Positions 49,028-49,104 of a DNA stretch of 49,104 nucleotides are shown here, one piece after another. Under the pieces are notes generated by a model. The model worked only from the letters and a program-made list of their open reading frames with translations. It was not told the DNA's origin and did no database searches. The stretch's first letter is position 1; each line of letters begins with the position of its first letter. The translations under genes and the position numbers were made by a program. The stretch is from an uncultured Clostridium sp. GTDB taxonomy: Bacteria; Bacillota; Clostridia; Lachnospirales; Lachnospiraceae. The stretch lies in NCBI GenBank assembly GCA_937885015.1, contig CALAAS010000018.1, positions 1 to 49,104 of the forward strand, read 5' to 3'.

Positions 49028-49060
49028 GCCGCCTGCCGGTACGGGCAGGCGGCTTAGAGT
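49028..49060 (+). terminator. Terminator after the binding-protein gene
   Basis: GCCGCCTGCC (49028-49037) pairs perfectly with GGCAGGCGGC (49044-49053); the tail is only moderately T-rich. The remaining bases to the window end show no gene. Confidence 0.7.
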
Positions 49061-49104
49061 ATAATTATCATTGGCAAAAATAAAGGGAAGAGATCGAAGC
49101 CTCT

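Noticed and set aside
1..49104. tRNA, rRNA, CRISPR arrays or riboswitches
   Set aside because: None recognised by eye on either strand; covariance-model searches would be needed to exclude small RNAs.

Overview
The window reads as chromosomal DNA of an anaerobic, low- to mid-GC Firmicute, most likely a Lachnospiraceae (Clostridium cluster XIVa) gut bacterium. Reasons: AGGAGG-type ribosome sites, TTGACA/TATAAT promoters, lipoprotein signals, a SleB-type hydrolase, rubredoxin, a YkuD/YoaR-type L,D-transpeptidase, two tripartite tricarboxylate transporters (TTT) and remnants of a Tn916/Tn1549-like conjugative element. No rRNA, tRNA or CRISPR array was seen.

Layout. (1) 1-5.1 kb is AT-richer and is a decayed mobile-element region: end of a VOC protein, truncated zinc-ribbon protein, class B sortase, a stub of a conjugation gene, an apparently intact toxin-antitoxin module with its own promoter and operator, an excisionase-like protein, a ribbon-helix-helix protein, a broken tyrosine integrase joined to the tail of a metG-like gene, and remnants of a Fic protein and a membrane protein. 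(2) 5.2-8.9 kb: CDF metal transporter, uridine phosphorylase and a single-chain DeoB-DeoC fusion (nucleoside catabolism). (3) 8.9-15.6 kb: cysteine desulfidase family gene, divergent LysR regulator, a uroporphyrinogen-decarboxylase-like methyltransferase and the first TTT system. (4) 15.66-17.70 kb: an ISL3-like insertion sequence with 43-45 bp inverted ends and a transposase split at an A8 run. (5) 17.7-22.3 kb: IclR regulator, atypical ureohydrolase, GltS-type glutamate carrier, SleB lipoprotein. (6) 22.5-28.3 kb: self-contained fructose PTS operon (fruK-fruA-ptsH-ptsI-DeoR regulator). (7) 28.4-31.7 kb: MoxR ATPase/VWA pair, then MarR-GNAT on the other strand. (8) 31.7-38.0 kb: second TTT system, IclR regulator and two tandem RraA-like aldolase-family genes, tied together by a repeated 17-bp palindrome in all three promoters. 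(9) 38.0-43.2 kb: MarR plus MATE exporter, a convergent second MATE, rubredoxin, L,D-transpeptidase. (10) 43.2-49.0 kb: FecBCD-type ABC importer with a methyltransferase, a MoeA-like protein and a small NTPase, possibly molybdate/tungstate handling.

How the genes work together. Udp, DeoB and DeoC would take nucleosides to glyceraldehyde-3-phosphate and acetaldehyde. The PTS operon carries all general and fructose-specific phosphocarriers, but its HPr has Lys in place of the regulatory Ser46. The second TTT system with its IclR regulator and RraA-like genes looks like one local regulon for uptake and cleavage of an unknown carboxylic acid. The last operon couples metal-type import to a molybdopterin-like domain protein and a methyltransferase; this combination is the least explained part of the window.
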